Positions 46,204-55,198 are shown, counted from the stretch's first letter. The stretch: 64,000 nt of DNA from Alloalcanivorax dieselolei B5 (GCF_000300005.1 NC_018691.1:930001-994000), one strand, 5' to 3'. Notes: generated by a model not told the origin, from the sequence alone. Numbers and translations: made by a program.

Positions 46204-46977
46204 TTACTCGCGACTCAGAAAGGTCATGGTCAGGCGTGTCGAGGCACTGGGCAGCAGTTTGTCGAGTAGCTTGATCATCTTGAACACACCCCCCACCGGG
46301 TTGTGCACCGGCACTTCCCGCGCCGCCGCTTCCCAGACCTTGGCGGCGATGTCCTCCGCTTTCAGTTTCACGCCCAGACGGCTCACCACCGGCGCCTGAT
46401 AGTCAGCCTCTTCCACCATGGGGGTCTTCACGAAGGGAGGCATCACATCCACCACGCGGATCCCCAGACGTTTCCATTCGATATTGAGCGCTTCGGTGAG
46501 GCCGCGCACGGCGAACTTGCTGGCCGAATAACTGGCCAGGTGCGGCACGCCATAAAGCGCCGACGCGGAACTCATGTTGATGACCACCGGAGCGTCCGCC
46601 CGCCGCAGGGCCGGCAGGGCCGCCAGACTCATGTTGACCAGGCCGGTGACATTGATATCGATGATGCGTTTGTGCTGCTCCGCGCTGATCGCTTCGAAAC
46701 GCCCCATGCGCAGGATGCCGGCGCAATTGAACAGCGCGTCCAGCGCACCATCGCCGCTGAAAGCGGAAACCGCCCGCGCGCAGGCCTCCGCATCGGTGAC
46801 GTCGAGAGGGTGAAACCAGGCGCCATCCAGGTCCCGCGCCAGCCCGGCCAGGGCGGTCTCGTTGACGTCCAGCAGGCCTACCCGCCAGCCGTGTTGATGG
46901 AAGTGGCGCGCGGTGGCCAGGCCGATGCCGCTGGCGGCGCCGGTGATCAGGATACTTTTCGTGGTGGCGGGGATCAT
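46204..46977 (-). CDS. Short-chain dehydrogenase/reductase of the monooxygenase operon
   Basis: 257-residue SDR with 'ITGAASGIGLATARHF', 'NCAGIL', the 'NMSSASALYGVPHLASYSASK' catalytic region (Ser, Tyr, Lys). It is the last of a three-gene operon with a flavin monooxygenase and an alpha/beta hydrolase; it overlaps the hydrolase gene by 4 bases (ATGA). It may oxidise the alcohol to ketone before, or handle products after, the monooxygenase step. Confidence 0.92.
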   Translation of the reverse strand: MIPATTKSILITGAASGIGLATARHFHQHGWRVGLLDVNETALAGLARDLDGAWFHPLDVTDAEACARAVSAFSGDGALDALFNCAGILRMGRFEAISAEQHKRIIDINVTGLVNMSLAALPALRRADAPVVINMSSASALYGVPHLASYSASKFAVRGLTEALNIEWKRLGIRVVDVMPPFVKTPMVEEADYQAPVVSRLGVKLKAEDIAAKVWEAAAREVPVHNPVGGVFKMIKLLDKLLPSASTRLTMTFLSRE

Positions 46978-47933
46978 GGCCGTGTCTGCTCCGCTGCCGG
47001 GTGGTCGGATTGCCGGAAATGGTGCCGAAGAAAACCGGCGCCGCCGCGCAGGGCCAGATCGGCGTCGGCCAGCAACCCGGCGTGCAATTGAAAATCGTGC
47101 CAGCGTTGTGGATGGACCTGAATGCGGGCCTGGCCGCCGGCATCACGGATCGCTCGCGCCAGCCGGTGGCTGTCGTTGAGCAGGATTTCGTCACCACCGG
47201 CCTGAATCAGGACCGGAGGCAGCCTGGCCAGATCGCCATTGATCGGTGAGCATGGCGGCCGCTCGGGATGATCGCCGCCGTAGGCTCGGGCGGCGTCCGC
47301 CAGCCAGGCCTGACTCAACATTACGTCCCGGTCGGTATCGAACAGCCGGGTCAGGGTCAGATCCACCCACGGAGAAATCAGGAATAGCGACGCCGGCAGT
47401 GGCAGGCGCGCCTGTTTCAAGGCCAGCAGCGTCGCCACCGCCAGCCCGCCGCCGGCGGAATCCCCGGCCAGTGCCAGCCGGGCCGGATCGATGCCTTGAT
47501 CAAGCAGGGCCTGATATACCGCCATCGTATCCGCGATGGCGGCCGGACACGGATGTTCCGGCGCCAGCCGGTAGTCCGGCACCACGACCCGGGCCTGGCT
47601 GTGTCTGGCCAGATGAGAGGTCAGACCGTGATGAGTGGATGGCGACCCGGTGATATAGGCGCCGCCGTGCAGGTACAGCACGGTGGTGTCGGCGCCCTCC
47701 GGCTGATAGACGCGGCAGCGGACTCCGCCCGCTTCCATGTTGTGATGGGGCATACCACTGGCCCCCGGGTTGGTGCGCGCAAGGGCTTCCTGCCAGCGCC
47801 GCTGCGCGGCAATACCGACGCGAGGGTGGGCCACGGGTTTGAACAGCAACAGCAGGGCACGGCGTAAAGTGGCGACCAACAGACGCTGGTCGGGGCGGCG
47901 CCGTCGCCGCAGTGCCTCAGTGAGGGTAGTCAT
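46974..47933 (-). CDS. Alpha/beta hydrolase, hormone-sensitive-lipase family
   Basis: 319-residue esterase of the HSL family. Oxyanion motif 'YLHGGAYITG', nucleophile motif 'AGDSAGGG' with the catalytic Ser, Asp in 'AGGDEILLND', and His in 'RWHDFQLHAGL' are all present. It likely hydrolyses the ester or lactone made by the neighbouring Baeyer-Villiger-type enzyme. It overlaps the monooxygenase gene by 17 bases and the SDR gene by 4. A paralog lies at 50624 but has lost the nucleophile. Confidence 0.93.
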   Translation of the reverse strand: MTTLTEALRRRRRPDQRLLVATLRRALLLLFKPVAHPRVGIAAQRRWQEALARTNPGASGMPHHNMEAGGVRCRVYQPEGADTTVLYLHGGAYITGSPSTHHGLTSHLARHSQARVVVPDYRLAPEHPCPAAIADTMAVYQALLDQGIDPARLALAGDSAGGGLAVATLLALKQARLPLPASLFLISPWVDLTLTRLFDTDRDVMLSQAWLADAARAYGGDHPERPPCSPINGDLARLPPVLIQAGGDEILLNDSHRLARAIRDAGGQARIQVHPQRWHDFQLHAGLLADADLALRGGAGFLRHHFRQSDHPAAEQTRP

Positions 47934-49368
47934 AGTCGCTCAGGTCCAGTACCCGGGTCTGGCGCCGGTAATCGAAGGTGAAGCCCGGCCAGTTGTTGGT
48001 GTTCTTGCCGCTTTCGGTTTTGTACCAGCTGTCGCAGCCCTTATCCCAAACCGTGTCGCGGATGCGTTTCTGCAAGCGCCGGTTGAAATCGTTCTGTGTA
48101 CGTGAGCGTACTTCCAGCGCGCCGGTGGCAGGCAATTGCGCCAGCGCCTGCTGGATATAGTGAATCTGGCTTTCCAGCATGTAGATGATGGAGTTGTGGC
48201 CGAGGTTGGTGTTGGGGCCGTAGAGCATGAACAGGTTCGGGAAACCGTGCACGGTGATGCCCAGATACGCTTCGGCCCCGTCCCGCCAGACCTGATTGAG
48301 CGTCAGGCCATGGCGGCCGATGAGGGTCATGGGGGTGAGGAAATCGGTGGCCCTGAAGCCGGTGCCGTAAATGATCGCGTCGGCCCGGTGATGGGTGCCG
48401 GTACTGTCGGTGAGGCCGCTCTGATCCACCGACTGAATGCCGTGGTTGATCACTTCCACGTTGTCCCGGGCCAGTGCCGGATAGTAGTGGTTCGACATCA
48501 GGATGCGTTTACAGCCCATCGGGTAATCCGGGATCAGCTTTGCCCGCAATGATGGATCGGCAATGTGTTTTTCCAGGTGCCGGCGAAACAGCCTCTGGTA
48601 CACCGTCATGGCTTTCTGCAACGAAGTAAAACCCAGTACCCGGGATTCATTGGCGGCGTAGATACGCAGACGATCCAGCGTCTGGGTTATCGGCAGTGTT
48701 TTCAGCAGGCGGTGTTCCCAGGGGCGGTAACGGCGGTCCGGCTTGCCCAGCACATAGGCCGCCGAGCGTTGGAACAGCAGCAATCTGCCCGCCTTGCGGG
48801 CCACTTCCGGCACGAACTGGATGGCGCTGGCACCGGTGCCCACCACGGCCACGGTTTTGCCGGTCAGATCCACGTCGTGGTCCCAGCGGGCGCTGTGAAA
48901 ATGCGGACCCTGGAAGTCCTCGATGCCGGACAGCGGCGGGTAGGCCGGTTGATTGAGCTGTCCGGTGGCGGTGATCAGGGCTCGTGTGGTAACGGTTTCC
49001 CCATCGCTCAGCGTTAGCTGCCAGAGACCGTGGGCGTCCAGGTAACGGGCCTCGGTGACTTCGGTGCCGAAGCGAATATGCTCCCGGATACCATATTTGT
49101 CCGTGCAATGGCGCAGGTAGTCCAGGATTTCCGCCTGGGGCGCGAAACGGCGGCTCCAGGGGTAATGGCGCTCGAAGGAGAACGAATACAGATGCGAGGG
49201 CACGTCGCAGGCGGCGCCGGGATAAGTATTGTCGCGCCAGCAGCCGCCCACATCATCGCCTTTCTCGATCAGCAACAGATCGTGCTGGCCCTGAGTCTTG
49301 AGTTGAATCGCCATGCCCAGGCCGCCGAAACCGGCGCCGATAATGATGACCTGGTGGGTCGCTTCCAT
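47917..49368 (-). CDS. Baeyer-Villiger-type flavin monooxygenase
   Basis: 483-residue FAD/NADPH monooxygenase. The N-terminal FAD motif 'IIGAGFGGLGMA', the type I Baeyer-Villiger fingerprint FxGxxxHxxxWD ('FQGPHFHSARWD', about residues 149-160) and the second Rossmann 'VVGTGASAIQF' are seen. The 'YPGAACDVPSHLYSFSFE' segment sets it apart from AlmA/EthA-type enzymes ('SDSDM' at the same place). It should turn ketones into esters. First gene of the operon with hydrolase and SDR; divergent from an AraC regulator. Confidence 0.92.
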   Translation of the reverse strand: MEATHQVIIIGAGFGGLGMAIQLKTQGQHDLLLIEKGDDVGGCWRDNTYPGAACDVPSHLYSFSFERHYPWSRRFAPQAEILDYLRHCTDKYGIREHIRFGTEVTEARYLDAHGLWQLTLSDGETVTTRALITATGQLNQPAYPPLSGIEDFQGPHFHSARWDHDVDLTGKTVAVVGTGASAIQFVPEVARKAGRLLLFQRSAAYVLGKPDRRYRPWEHRLLKTLPITQTLDRLRIYAANESRVLGFTSLQKAMTVYQRLFRRHLEKHIADPSLRAKLIPDYPMGCKRILMSNHYYPALARDNVEVINHGIQSVDQSGLTDSTGTHHRADAIIYGTGFRATDFLTPMTLIGRHGLTLNQVWRDGAEAYLGITVHGFPNLFMLYGPNTNLGHNSIIYMLESQIHYIQQALAQLPATGALEVRSRTQNDFNRRLQKRIRDTVWDKGCDSWYKTESGKNTNNWPGFTFDYRRQTRVLDLSDYDYPH

Positions 49369-49470
49369 TGAGGGTATCCACTTTGTTTATTGATATCGGC
49401 CCACTGTAGCGGGATGGGAATGGGCTGTTTATGGCATGCTAGGACAAAAAGTTGTGGGAAACGGACAGCC

Positions 49471-50481
49471 ATGAGCGCATCCAGCCGGGGTTTGACCAGC
49501 GTACGCATGCAGGTGGAGTTCGCCGCGGAGCACGGTGTTTCCGTGGCGCGTCTGCTGCCCGGCTCAGACATCGAGCCGGAATGGTTGACGCGCAATGACG
49601 TGCAGATCGAGGCGGAGCAGGAGTTGGCGGTCGTCACTAATCTGTGCGCCGAACTGGGTGACAGCGCCGAACTGGGGCTGGTCATGGGCCAGCGTTATCA
49701 CTTGAGCAGCTACGGCGTTTGGGGATTCGCTCTGCTCAGCAGCGACACTTTCCGCGAAGCGGTGGCGCTGGGGCAGCGGTACCTGGATCTGACGTTCGCC
49801 TTTAATCGGGTGACGCTGGAAGAACAAGGCAGACAGGCCGCGCTTATTATTGATGACGGCGACCTGCCGGAAGGGGTGCGCGATTATCTGCTGGCCCGTG
49901 ACGCCAGCGCCATCATGATGATCCAGCAGGAGTTGTTTGCCAGCCGGATGCCGCTGTCGCGTCTTCAGCTGCGTCTGTCAGCGCGTGCCGCGGCCCCTTT
50001 CGAGGCGGTCTTCGGGCTGGTGCCGGAATTCGACCAGCCAGTGAACCGGATCGGATTCGCCGCCGGCTTGCTGGACCAGCCCTTGCCGCAGGCCAACCCG
50101 GTCACCGCCCGGTTGTGCGAGCAACAGTGCCAGCAGTTGCTGGCGCAGCGTCGGCGCCGGGTGGGCATGGCGGCACGGGTTCGTGAGCAGCTGCTGGCCA
50201 GGCCCGGCCAATTCCCGACCATGGAACAACTGGCCGACGAGATCGGCGTCACCAGTCGCACCCTGCGCCGGCGGCTGCTGGCCGAAGACACCCGATATCG
50301 GGAATTGCTGGACGAGGTGCGCCGGCTGCTGGCGGAACAATGGCTTTTGGGTGGCGGGCTGAGGCAGGAGGAAATCAGCGCGCGCCTCGGCTTCTCCGAA
50401 GTCTCCAACTTCATTCACGCCTTCAAACGCTGGACCGGACAGACGCCGGCGCGTTATCGACGGGAAAAGAGAGGCAGTTGA
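49471..50481 (+). CDS. AraC-family regulator (OruR/ArgR-like N-terminal domain)
   Basis: 336-residue regulator with a long N-terminal ligand domain and a C-terminal AraC helix-turn-helix pair (about 235-330, 'PTMEQLADEIGVTSRTLRRRL', 'EEISARLGFSEVSNFIHAFKRWTG' in two helices). It is divergent from the monooxygenase operon (102-base spacer), so it most likely activates it. The last residue Ser and the TGA stop lie within the left arm of nested element C, so the C-terminal end was shaped by that insertion. The ATG at 49471 starts the family-like N terminus. Confidence 0.9.
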   Translation: MSASSRGLTSVRMQVEFAAEHGVSVARLLPGSDIEPEWLTRNDVQIEAEQELAVVTNLCAELGDSAELGLVMGQRYHLSSYGVWGFALLSSDTFREAVALGQRYLDLTFAFNRVTLEEQGRQAALIIDDGDLPEGVRDYLLARDASAIMMIQQELFASRMPLSRLQLRLSARAAAPFEAVFGLVPEFDQPVNRIGFAAGLLDQPLPQANPVTARLCEQQCQQLLAQRRRRVGMAARVREQLLARPGQFPTMEQLADEIGVTSRTLRRRLLAEDTRYRELLDEVRRLLAEQWLLGGGLRQEEISARLGFSEVSNFIHAFKRWTGQTPARYRREKRGS

Positions 50482-50631
50482 CAGTTGATAGTGGACAGTT
50501 GACAGCGAAAGGAAAAAGTCAATTTATGAATTCTCTGTGGGAGCGCCGCCCGGCAAGCTTCCACAGTGGCTAAAGATCGGGCTGTTTTGTCTTTTCACGC
50601 TGTCAACTGTCCACTATCAACTGTCAATTGA
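50474..50631. repeat. Nested palindromic element, copy C
   Basis: Outer arms 50474-50507 and 50598-50631 match copies A and B (one or more mismatches at the right end, AATTG for AACTGC). The inner part is reduced to CTGTGGGAGC...AAGCTTCCACAG (50534-50567), a degenerate form of the inner palindrome. Lies between the convergent AraC and alpha/beta hydrolase genes; both genes take their TGA from within its arms. Confidence 0.88.
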
Positions 50632-51556
50632 TATTCCCCCATTTCTGGTGCAGAAAATCGCCGATCTCCGCCACGGCCAGGTCGGCGTCGGCGAGGAGGC
50701 CGGCGTGGGTCTGGAAGACGTGCCAGCGGCGTGGAAACAACTGATAGCGGCTCGGCGTGTCGGTGGCGCGCAGCCGATCCGCCAGCCGTTCGCTGTCCAC
50801 TCGCAGCAACTCATCACCGCCGCTCTGAATCAGCAATGGAGGCAGACCATTGAGATCGCCATACAGCGGTGACGCCTGCGGCCGGGCGAGGTCGTCGCCG
50901 GCGTAGAGCCGTGCCGCCTGGGCCAGCCAGGGCACGTTCAGCAGGGTTTCACCAATGTCGGAGCGCTGCTCCTGATTCACCGTCAGATCCAGCCACGGTG
51001 ACAACAGCACACCCGCCGCCGGCGCCGGCAGCGCCGAATCCCGGATCCGTTGCAGCAGCGCCAACGTCAGCCCGCCACCAGCGGCATCGCCCCCCACCGC
51101 GATGTGGCTGGCGTCATGGCCTTTGTCCAGCAAGCGTTGATACACCATCAGGGCGTCGTCCAGCGCCGCCGGGCAGGGGTGCTCCGGCGCCAGTCGATAA
51201 GCCGGCACCACCACGGTGGCGTTGAGACGGCGCGCCAGATGGGACGTCAGCGACCGGCGCGTGGCGGGCGAGCCGGAGACGTAGCCGCCGCCGTGCAGAT
51301 ACAACAAGACCGGCCCCTGGGGGCGGCCCAATATCTCCGCCGGCACCGAGCCGAAGCGGGCCCGGTGGCGTGGCACCCCACCGGCGACCAGACTGGCGCG
51401 GCTGGCGGTGTTCAGCCAGAAGCGCTGCACCCCCAGGCGTATGCCGGGGCGAAAAGCGGGGCGTACTCCGAAGCGCAACAGCCCCCGCAGAGCCATGGCC
51501 AGCGCCGCCTGAAAGGGCGTGGCCTGGCCGCCCAACAGTTCACGTCGTAATCCCAT
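50624..51556 (-). CDS. HSL-family alpha/beta hydrolase lacking the catalytic serine
   Basis: 310-residue paralog of the esterase at 46974, with 'YLHGGGYVSGS' and 'PAYRLAPEHPCPAALDD' conserved and Asp ('SGGDELLRVD') and His ('RWHVFQTHAGL') present. The nucleophile motif, however, reads 'GGDAAGGG': Ser is replaced by Ala158 (codon GCC at 51083-51085, one base from TCC). Classical esterase activity should be lost. The rest is intact and open, so the protein may bind ligands rather than cut them. The stop codon lies in nested element C. It is not close enough to the monooxygenase operon to be co-transcribed. Confidence 0.9.
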   Translation of the reverse strand: MGLRRELLGGQATPFQAALAMALRGLLRFGVRPAFRPGIRLGVQRFWLNTASRASLVAGGVPRHRARFGSVPAEILGRPQGPVLLYLHGGGYVSGSPATRRSLTSHLARRLNATVVVPAYRLAPEHPCPAALDDALMVYQRLLDKGHDASHIAVGGDAAGGGLTLALLQRIRDSALPAPAAGVLLSPWLDLTVNQEQRSDIGETLLNVPWLAQAARLYAGDDLARPQASPLYGDLNGLPPLLIQSGGDELLRVDSERLADRLRATDTPSRYQLFPRRWHVFQTHAGLLADADLAVAEIGDFLHQKWGNIN

Positions 51557-51601
51557 CCCGGCCTCCTGGCGGACTGTGGTGAAACAACGTGCCGGCCATG
51601 A

Positions 51602-52060
51602 TCAGCGTGCCCGTGGCAAGGTATCGGGCAGGGTGAACTGGCCTTTGCGGTCGAAATGCAGCGGGAAGCCGACACCGGCCACCCGGGCTTTGCCCTTGAT
51701 CTCATAGTCCAGCGGCTCGTCCAGCCGCTGCAGGCCTTGCAGTTGTTGCAACGTCCCCAGCAGGGTGGTGGTGATGCGGGTGCTGACCAGAGCATCGCCC
51801 ATGGCCGGCAAGGTGACGCGTTCTCCCGTCAGGCCGCGAGCGAAGCGCTCGCCGTTGAAAAACACTTCATAGTCGAGGCTGTTGAGGGTCAGTTCCCGGT
51901 CATTGGGATTGCGTACTCGCAACACCAGATGCCATTGCTGCTCGAATACACTGACTTGTTCCAGTTGTACCGAGGACAACGACACTTCCGGTTTTTCCAG
52001 ACCGCTCAGGGTCTGGCAGGCGGACAGCAGCAGGGCGAAAATAACAACGGCAAAACGCAT
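51602..52060 (-). CDS. LEA type 2 (WHy domain) lipoprotein
   Basis: 152-residue lipoprotein (lipobox 'LLLSAC') with a WHy/LEA14 beta-sandwich: 'LRVRNPNDRELTLNSLDYEV' and 'LVSTRITTTLLG' match the family, which is linked to desiccation and stress tolerance. Fits a halotolerant lifestyle but function is not proven. It is 45 bases downstream of the hydrolase start and the two may share a transcript. Confidence 0.85.
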   Translation of the reverse strand: MRFAVVIFALLLSACQTLSGLEKPEVSLSSVQLEQVSVFEQQWHLVLRVRNPNDRELTLNSLDYEVFFNGERFARGLTGERVTLPAMGDALVSTRITTTLLGTLQQLQGLQRLDEPLDYEIKGKARVAGVGFPLHFDRKGQFTLPDTLPRAR

Positions 52061-52123
52061 TTACAGGCTCCCTGATGAGCAAGCAGCATGAGGACATCAA
52101 ACACCGATCGGGAGGACGTCACC

Positions 52124-52642
52124 ATGACTTCCTTGGAAATTACCGTGGGAGACATTACCCGACAAGCGGACATGGACGCCATCGTCAACGCCGCCAATCG
52201 GGAATTGAAACCCGGAGGTGGCGTGGCCGGCGCCATTCACCGTGCCGCCGGGCCGGAACTGGCCCGGGCCTGCGCGCCCCTGGCGCCGATCCGCCCCGGC
52301 GAGGCGGTGATTACCGCAGGGTTTGACCTCCCCAATCGGTATGTGATCCATTGCCTGGGACCGGTTTACCAATTGGATCAGCCGTCCGACCAATTACTGG
52401 CCGACTGCTACCGCAATGCCCTGGAGCTGGCGGTTTCCCGCGAGCTGGCTTCGGTGGCGTTCCCGGCGATCTCCACCGGGGTCTTCGGCTATCCGATGGA
52501 AGAGGCCGCCCGGGTGGCGCTGCGAACGGTGCGGACGGTGACCGAGCAGCGATCATCGCTGCAACGGGTGCGGTTGGCATTGTTTGATCCGACCGCGGGC
52601 GAAGTACACCGGCGGGTGCTGGAGGAACTGGAGGCCGGCTGA
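52124..52642 (+). CDS. Macro-domain O-acetyl-ADP-ribose deacetylase
   Basis: 172-residue single macro domain, YmdB/MacroD type. It hydrolyses O-acetyl-ADP-ribose or removes ADP-ribose from proteins. Motifs: 'GDITRQADMDAIVNAANREL', 'GGGVAGAIHRAAG' (ADP-ribose loop with catalytic Asn and Asp region) and 'SVAFPAISTGVFGYP'. The ATG at 52124 has GGAGG 8 bases upstream. Its product is fed by NAD-dependent enzymes, and the next gene rebuilds NAD from nicotinate. Confidence 0.92.
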   Translation: MTSLEITVGDITRQADMDAIVNAANRELKPGGGVAGAIHRAAGPELARACAPLAPIRPGEAVITAGFDLPNRYVIHCLGPVYQLDQPSDQLLADCYRNALELAVSRELASVAFPAISTGVFGYPMEEAARVALRTVRTVTEQRSSLQRVRLALFDPTAGEVHRRVLEELEAG

Positions 52643-52687
52643 TTCCGATGGCCGCGTTCGCCGGTGAAGGAGGGAAGGAGGTCAGTC

Positions 52688-52822
52688 ATGACCGGCACAT
52701 CAATGCGCGCCGGAGACGCCCTGCTGGTGGACCTGTTTCGTTTCATATTCGTGGCGGGTCCTGGCCGGTACACTGCGTGCAGGACAGCCGGGGCACCGCC
52801 ACCCGGCCACAGCACAGCATGA
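52688..52822 (+). CDS. Possible 44-residue small ORF upstream of pncB
   Basis: The ATG at 52688 is preceded by GGAAGGAGGT, a near-perfect ribosome-binding site. The 44-residue reading (starts MTGTSMRAGDALL, ends GHSTA) stops 9 bases before the pncB ATG. A possible leader peptide or translational coupler. Codon use is not clearly coding (contains ATA), so it may be incidental. Confidence 0.3.
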   Translation: MTGTSMRAGDALLVDLFRFIFVAGPGRYTACRTAGAPPPGHSTA

Positions 52823-52831
52823 GGAATCCCG

Positions 52832-54175
52832 ATGACCGCCATTTGGCCGGACCGAGACGCATTGTGTCTGCTCACGGATCTCTATGAACTGACCATGGCG
52901 CAGGCTTACTGGCACCAGCAGCGCAACGACGAAGCCATTTTCAGCCTGTTTTTCCGCGTGCTGCCCGAGCAGCGCCAGTATGCCGTGGCCTGCGGTCAGG
53001 AGTATGCCGCCCACCTGGTCAGTGAACTGCGCTTTCCCGAGGTGCAAGTGGCCCGCCTGGCGGAATTGAAGCAATTCCAGCCGGAGTTTCTGGACTGGCT
53101 GGCCGGTTTTCGCTTTACCGGGGAGATCCGCACGGTGCCGGAGGGCACCCTGGTCTTTCCCCATGAGCCGGTACTGGAAGTGCGCGCGCCGGTGATCCAG
53201 GGGCAACTGCTGGAAAGCCTGCTGATGAATTACATCAACCTGGAAACGCTGCTGGCCTCCAAGGCTTCCCGGGTGGTGGACGCCGCCGGCGGACGGCCGG
53301 TGATGGATTTCGGCATGCGCCGCATGCATGGCCTGGAAGCGGCCTGGCGTGGTGTGCGCGCCTACCGGGTGGCGGGCATCAGCGGTACCAGCAATGTGCT
53401 GGCGTCGCGGGACTTTGATCTGCCGGCCCAGGGCACCATGGCGCACTCTTACATTCAGGCGGTGGGGGATGAACGGCAGGCCTTTCTCGACTACGCGCGG
53501 TTGTATCCGGGAACCACGCTGCTGGTGGACACCTACGACACTCTGGCGGCGGTGGACAAAGTGATCGGCCTGGTACGGGACGAGGGCATTGAGGTGGGCG
53601 CCATTCGAATCGATTCCGGAGACCTGGGCGCCCTGGCGAAAGCGGCGCGCCAGCGGCTGGATAACGCCGGACTGAGCGGTATACGCGTCGTTGTTAGCGG
53701 TGGCCTGGACGAATGGAAGATCGCCAAGCTGGTGGAAGGCGGCGCGCCCATGGACGGTTTCGGGGTGGGCACGGAAATGGGCTCGGTGGCCGACGCGCCG
53801 TCCCTGGATTTCGCCTACAAGCTCACCGAATACGGCGGCGAGCCCCGGCTTAAGAACGCGCCGGGCAAGCCGGTCTATCCCGGCGCCAAACAGGTATGGC
53901 GCCAACACGACGCGAACGGGATGCTGGCCGGAGATGAGATCCGCGGGCTGGCCGAGCCCGGTGCAGGCGAGCCGCTGTTACGGGCGGTGATCCGTGACGG
54001 CCGGCCGGTGTTGCCGTTGCCGGATCCGGATCAGGCCCGGGAGCGGCTGAGCCGGGAGCGGCAATCCTTGCCGGCGGCGCTGCGCGGGCTGACCCCGCAA
54101 GCTCCCTATCCGGTGCGTTTCAGCGAGGCTCTGGAAACCCTGCGCCGGGATACTCTGGCGCGGCTGACGAATTGA
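52832..54175 (+). CDS. pncB: Nicotinate phosphoribosyltransferase
   Basis: Salvages nicotinate to nicotinate mononucleotide for NAD synthesis. The 447-residue chain has 'LLTDLYELTMAQAYW', the 'MDFGMRRMHGLEAAWRGVRA' region and 'TLLVDTYDT' / 'AIRIDSGDLGALAK' of the phosphoribosyl site. Full length. GAGGA precedes the ATG. It lies 189 bases after a macro-domain gene on the same strand, with a small ORF between; both act on the ADP-ribose/NAD pool. Confidence 0.95.
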   Translation: MTAIWPDRDALCLLTDLYELTMAQAYWHQQRNDEAIFSLFFRVLPEQRQYAVACGQEYAAHLVSELRFPEVQVARLAELKQFQPEFLDWLAGFRFTGEIRTVPEGTLVFPHEPVLEVRAPVIQGQLLESLLMNYINLETLLASKASRVVDAAGGRPVMDFGMRRMHGLEAAWRGVRAYRVAGISGTSNVLASRDFDLPAQGTMAHSYIQAVGDERQAFLDYARLYPGTTLLVDTYDTLAAVDKVIGLVRDEGIEVGAIRIDSGDLGALAKAARQRLDNAGLSGIRVVVSGGLDEWKIAKLVEGGAPMDGFGVGTEMGSVADAPSLDFAYKLTEYGGEPRLKNAPGKPVYPGAKQVWRQHDANGMLAGDEIRGLAEPGAGEPLLRAVIRDGRPVLPLPDPDQARERLSRERQSLPAALRGLTPQAPYPVRFSEALETLRRDTLARLTN

Positions 54176-54184
54176 AACGGCGCT

Positions 54185-55198
54185 TCACAGCGTGTCGGTC
54201 AGCAAAATACCGAGGCTGAAACGGTTCTCGTAGTCGTCGTAGTTGATCAATGAATCCCCATAGCCGGTGAACACCTGCACCAGTCCCTTGAAGCGCTTGT
54301 TGATCGGGAAAGAGTAGGAAATTTCGCCGGCGCCTTTATTGTCGGAGCGCAGGTTGTTGCGCACCATCAATTCCAGCACGTGGTTGCCGAACGGCCGCGC
54401 CACTTCCAGTTGGAAATGTCCCAGGTATTTTTCGATGTCCGGATTGTCGTCACCGCTGGTTTGCAGCGGATCCTTTTTCTTGTCTTCGGGAATCCGGTAC
54501 CAGGGCATCATCGAGACGTAGTAGGAACCGATCTGGGAAACATGCCGTACATAAATGCGGTTCCAGCTACGGGACGCGGGCACATCGCGGCCGTTGGATT
54601 CATGAATGAAACCAAACGACATCAACTCGGTGCGTACCGGTCCCAGTTTCCAGTCCATCGGTTTGGCCAGAAAGATCTCCGGCGCGTAGTTGATTTCCCG
54701 GAACGGACTGGATTGATTGCTGTTGTAGGCCTGCCAGAAAAAGGTGCCGGTGAAGGCCATGTACAGCGTGCTGCCGTCCCAGAAATCGTCGTACAGTGGT
54801 GCCTTCAGGGACAGCTGGAATTTGATTTCCTTGGAGTCCAGGTCGTCGTCTTCCCGGTCCGGGTCGTTCCACTGGGGATTCGACCAATAGGAATAGGGCA
54901 TCAGGTAATTGCGGCGATGGGGCGTGAGGGCAAAGGGGTTGTTCAGGGAAGAGCGTTCCAGGGCCAGCCGGCCGCGCAGAGCATCCTCGTGGGCACTGCG
55001 TTGCTGCTGCTGTGGATCGCACCAGCGGCGCAGTTCTTCCAGGGTGACGGAACGGTCACCTTGTTGAACACCACGCAACAAGCATTCATTGCGTTTCGCT
55101 TCCGCCTCCCGGGCGGCGGCCTCGGTGGCTTCCGTGCTTTCCTGCGCCAGGGCCAACAGCGGGCCACACAGCAGACAAACCAGCAAAATGCGCTTCAT
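54185..55198 (-). CDS. pldA: Outer membrane phospholipase A
   Basis: 337-residue OMPLA: signal peptide (ends 'ALAQ'), an extra helical N-terminal region, and a beta-barrel with the catalytic motif 'FIHESNGRD' (His, Ser) and 'ASRSWNRIYV' (Asn), plus the calcium-linked C-terminal part. It hydrolyses outer-leaflet phospholipids when the outer membrane is perturbed. The N-terminal extension of about 80 residues with two Cys ('NECLL', 'RWCDP') is longer than in E. coli PldA. It is convergent with pncB, only 9 bases apart. Confidence 0.93.
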   Translation of the reverse strand: MKRILLVCLLCGPLLALAQESTEATEAAAREAEAKRNECLLRGVQQGDRSVTLEELRRWCDPQQQQRSAHEDALRGRLALERSSLNNPFALTPHRRNYLMPYSYWSNPQWNDPDREDDDLDSKEIKFQLSLKAPLYDDFWDGSTLYMAFTGTFFWQAYNSNQSSPFREINYAPEIFLAKPMDWKLGPVRTELMSFGFIHESNGRDVPASRSWNRIYVRHVSQIGSYYVSMMPWYRIPEDKKKDPLQTSGDDNPDIEKYLGHFQLEVARPFGNHVLELMVRNNLRSDNKGAGEISYSFPINKRFKGLVQVFTGYGDSLINYDDYENRFSLGILLTDTL

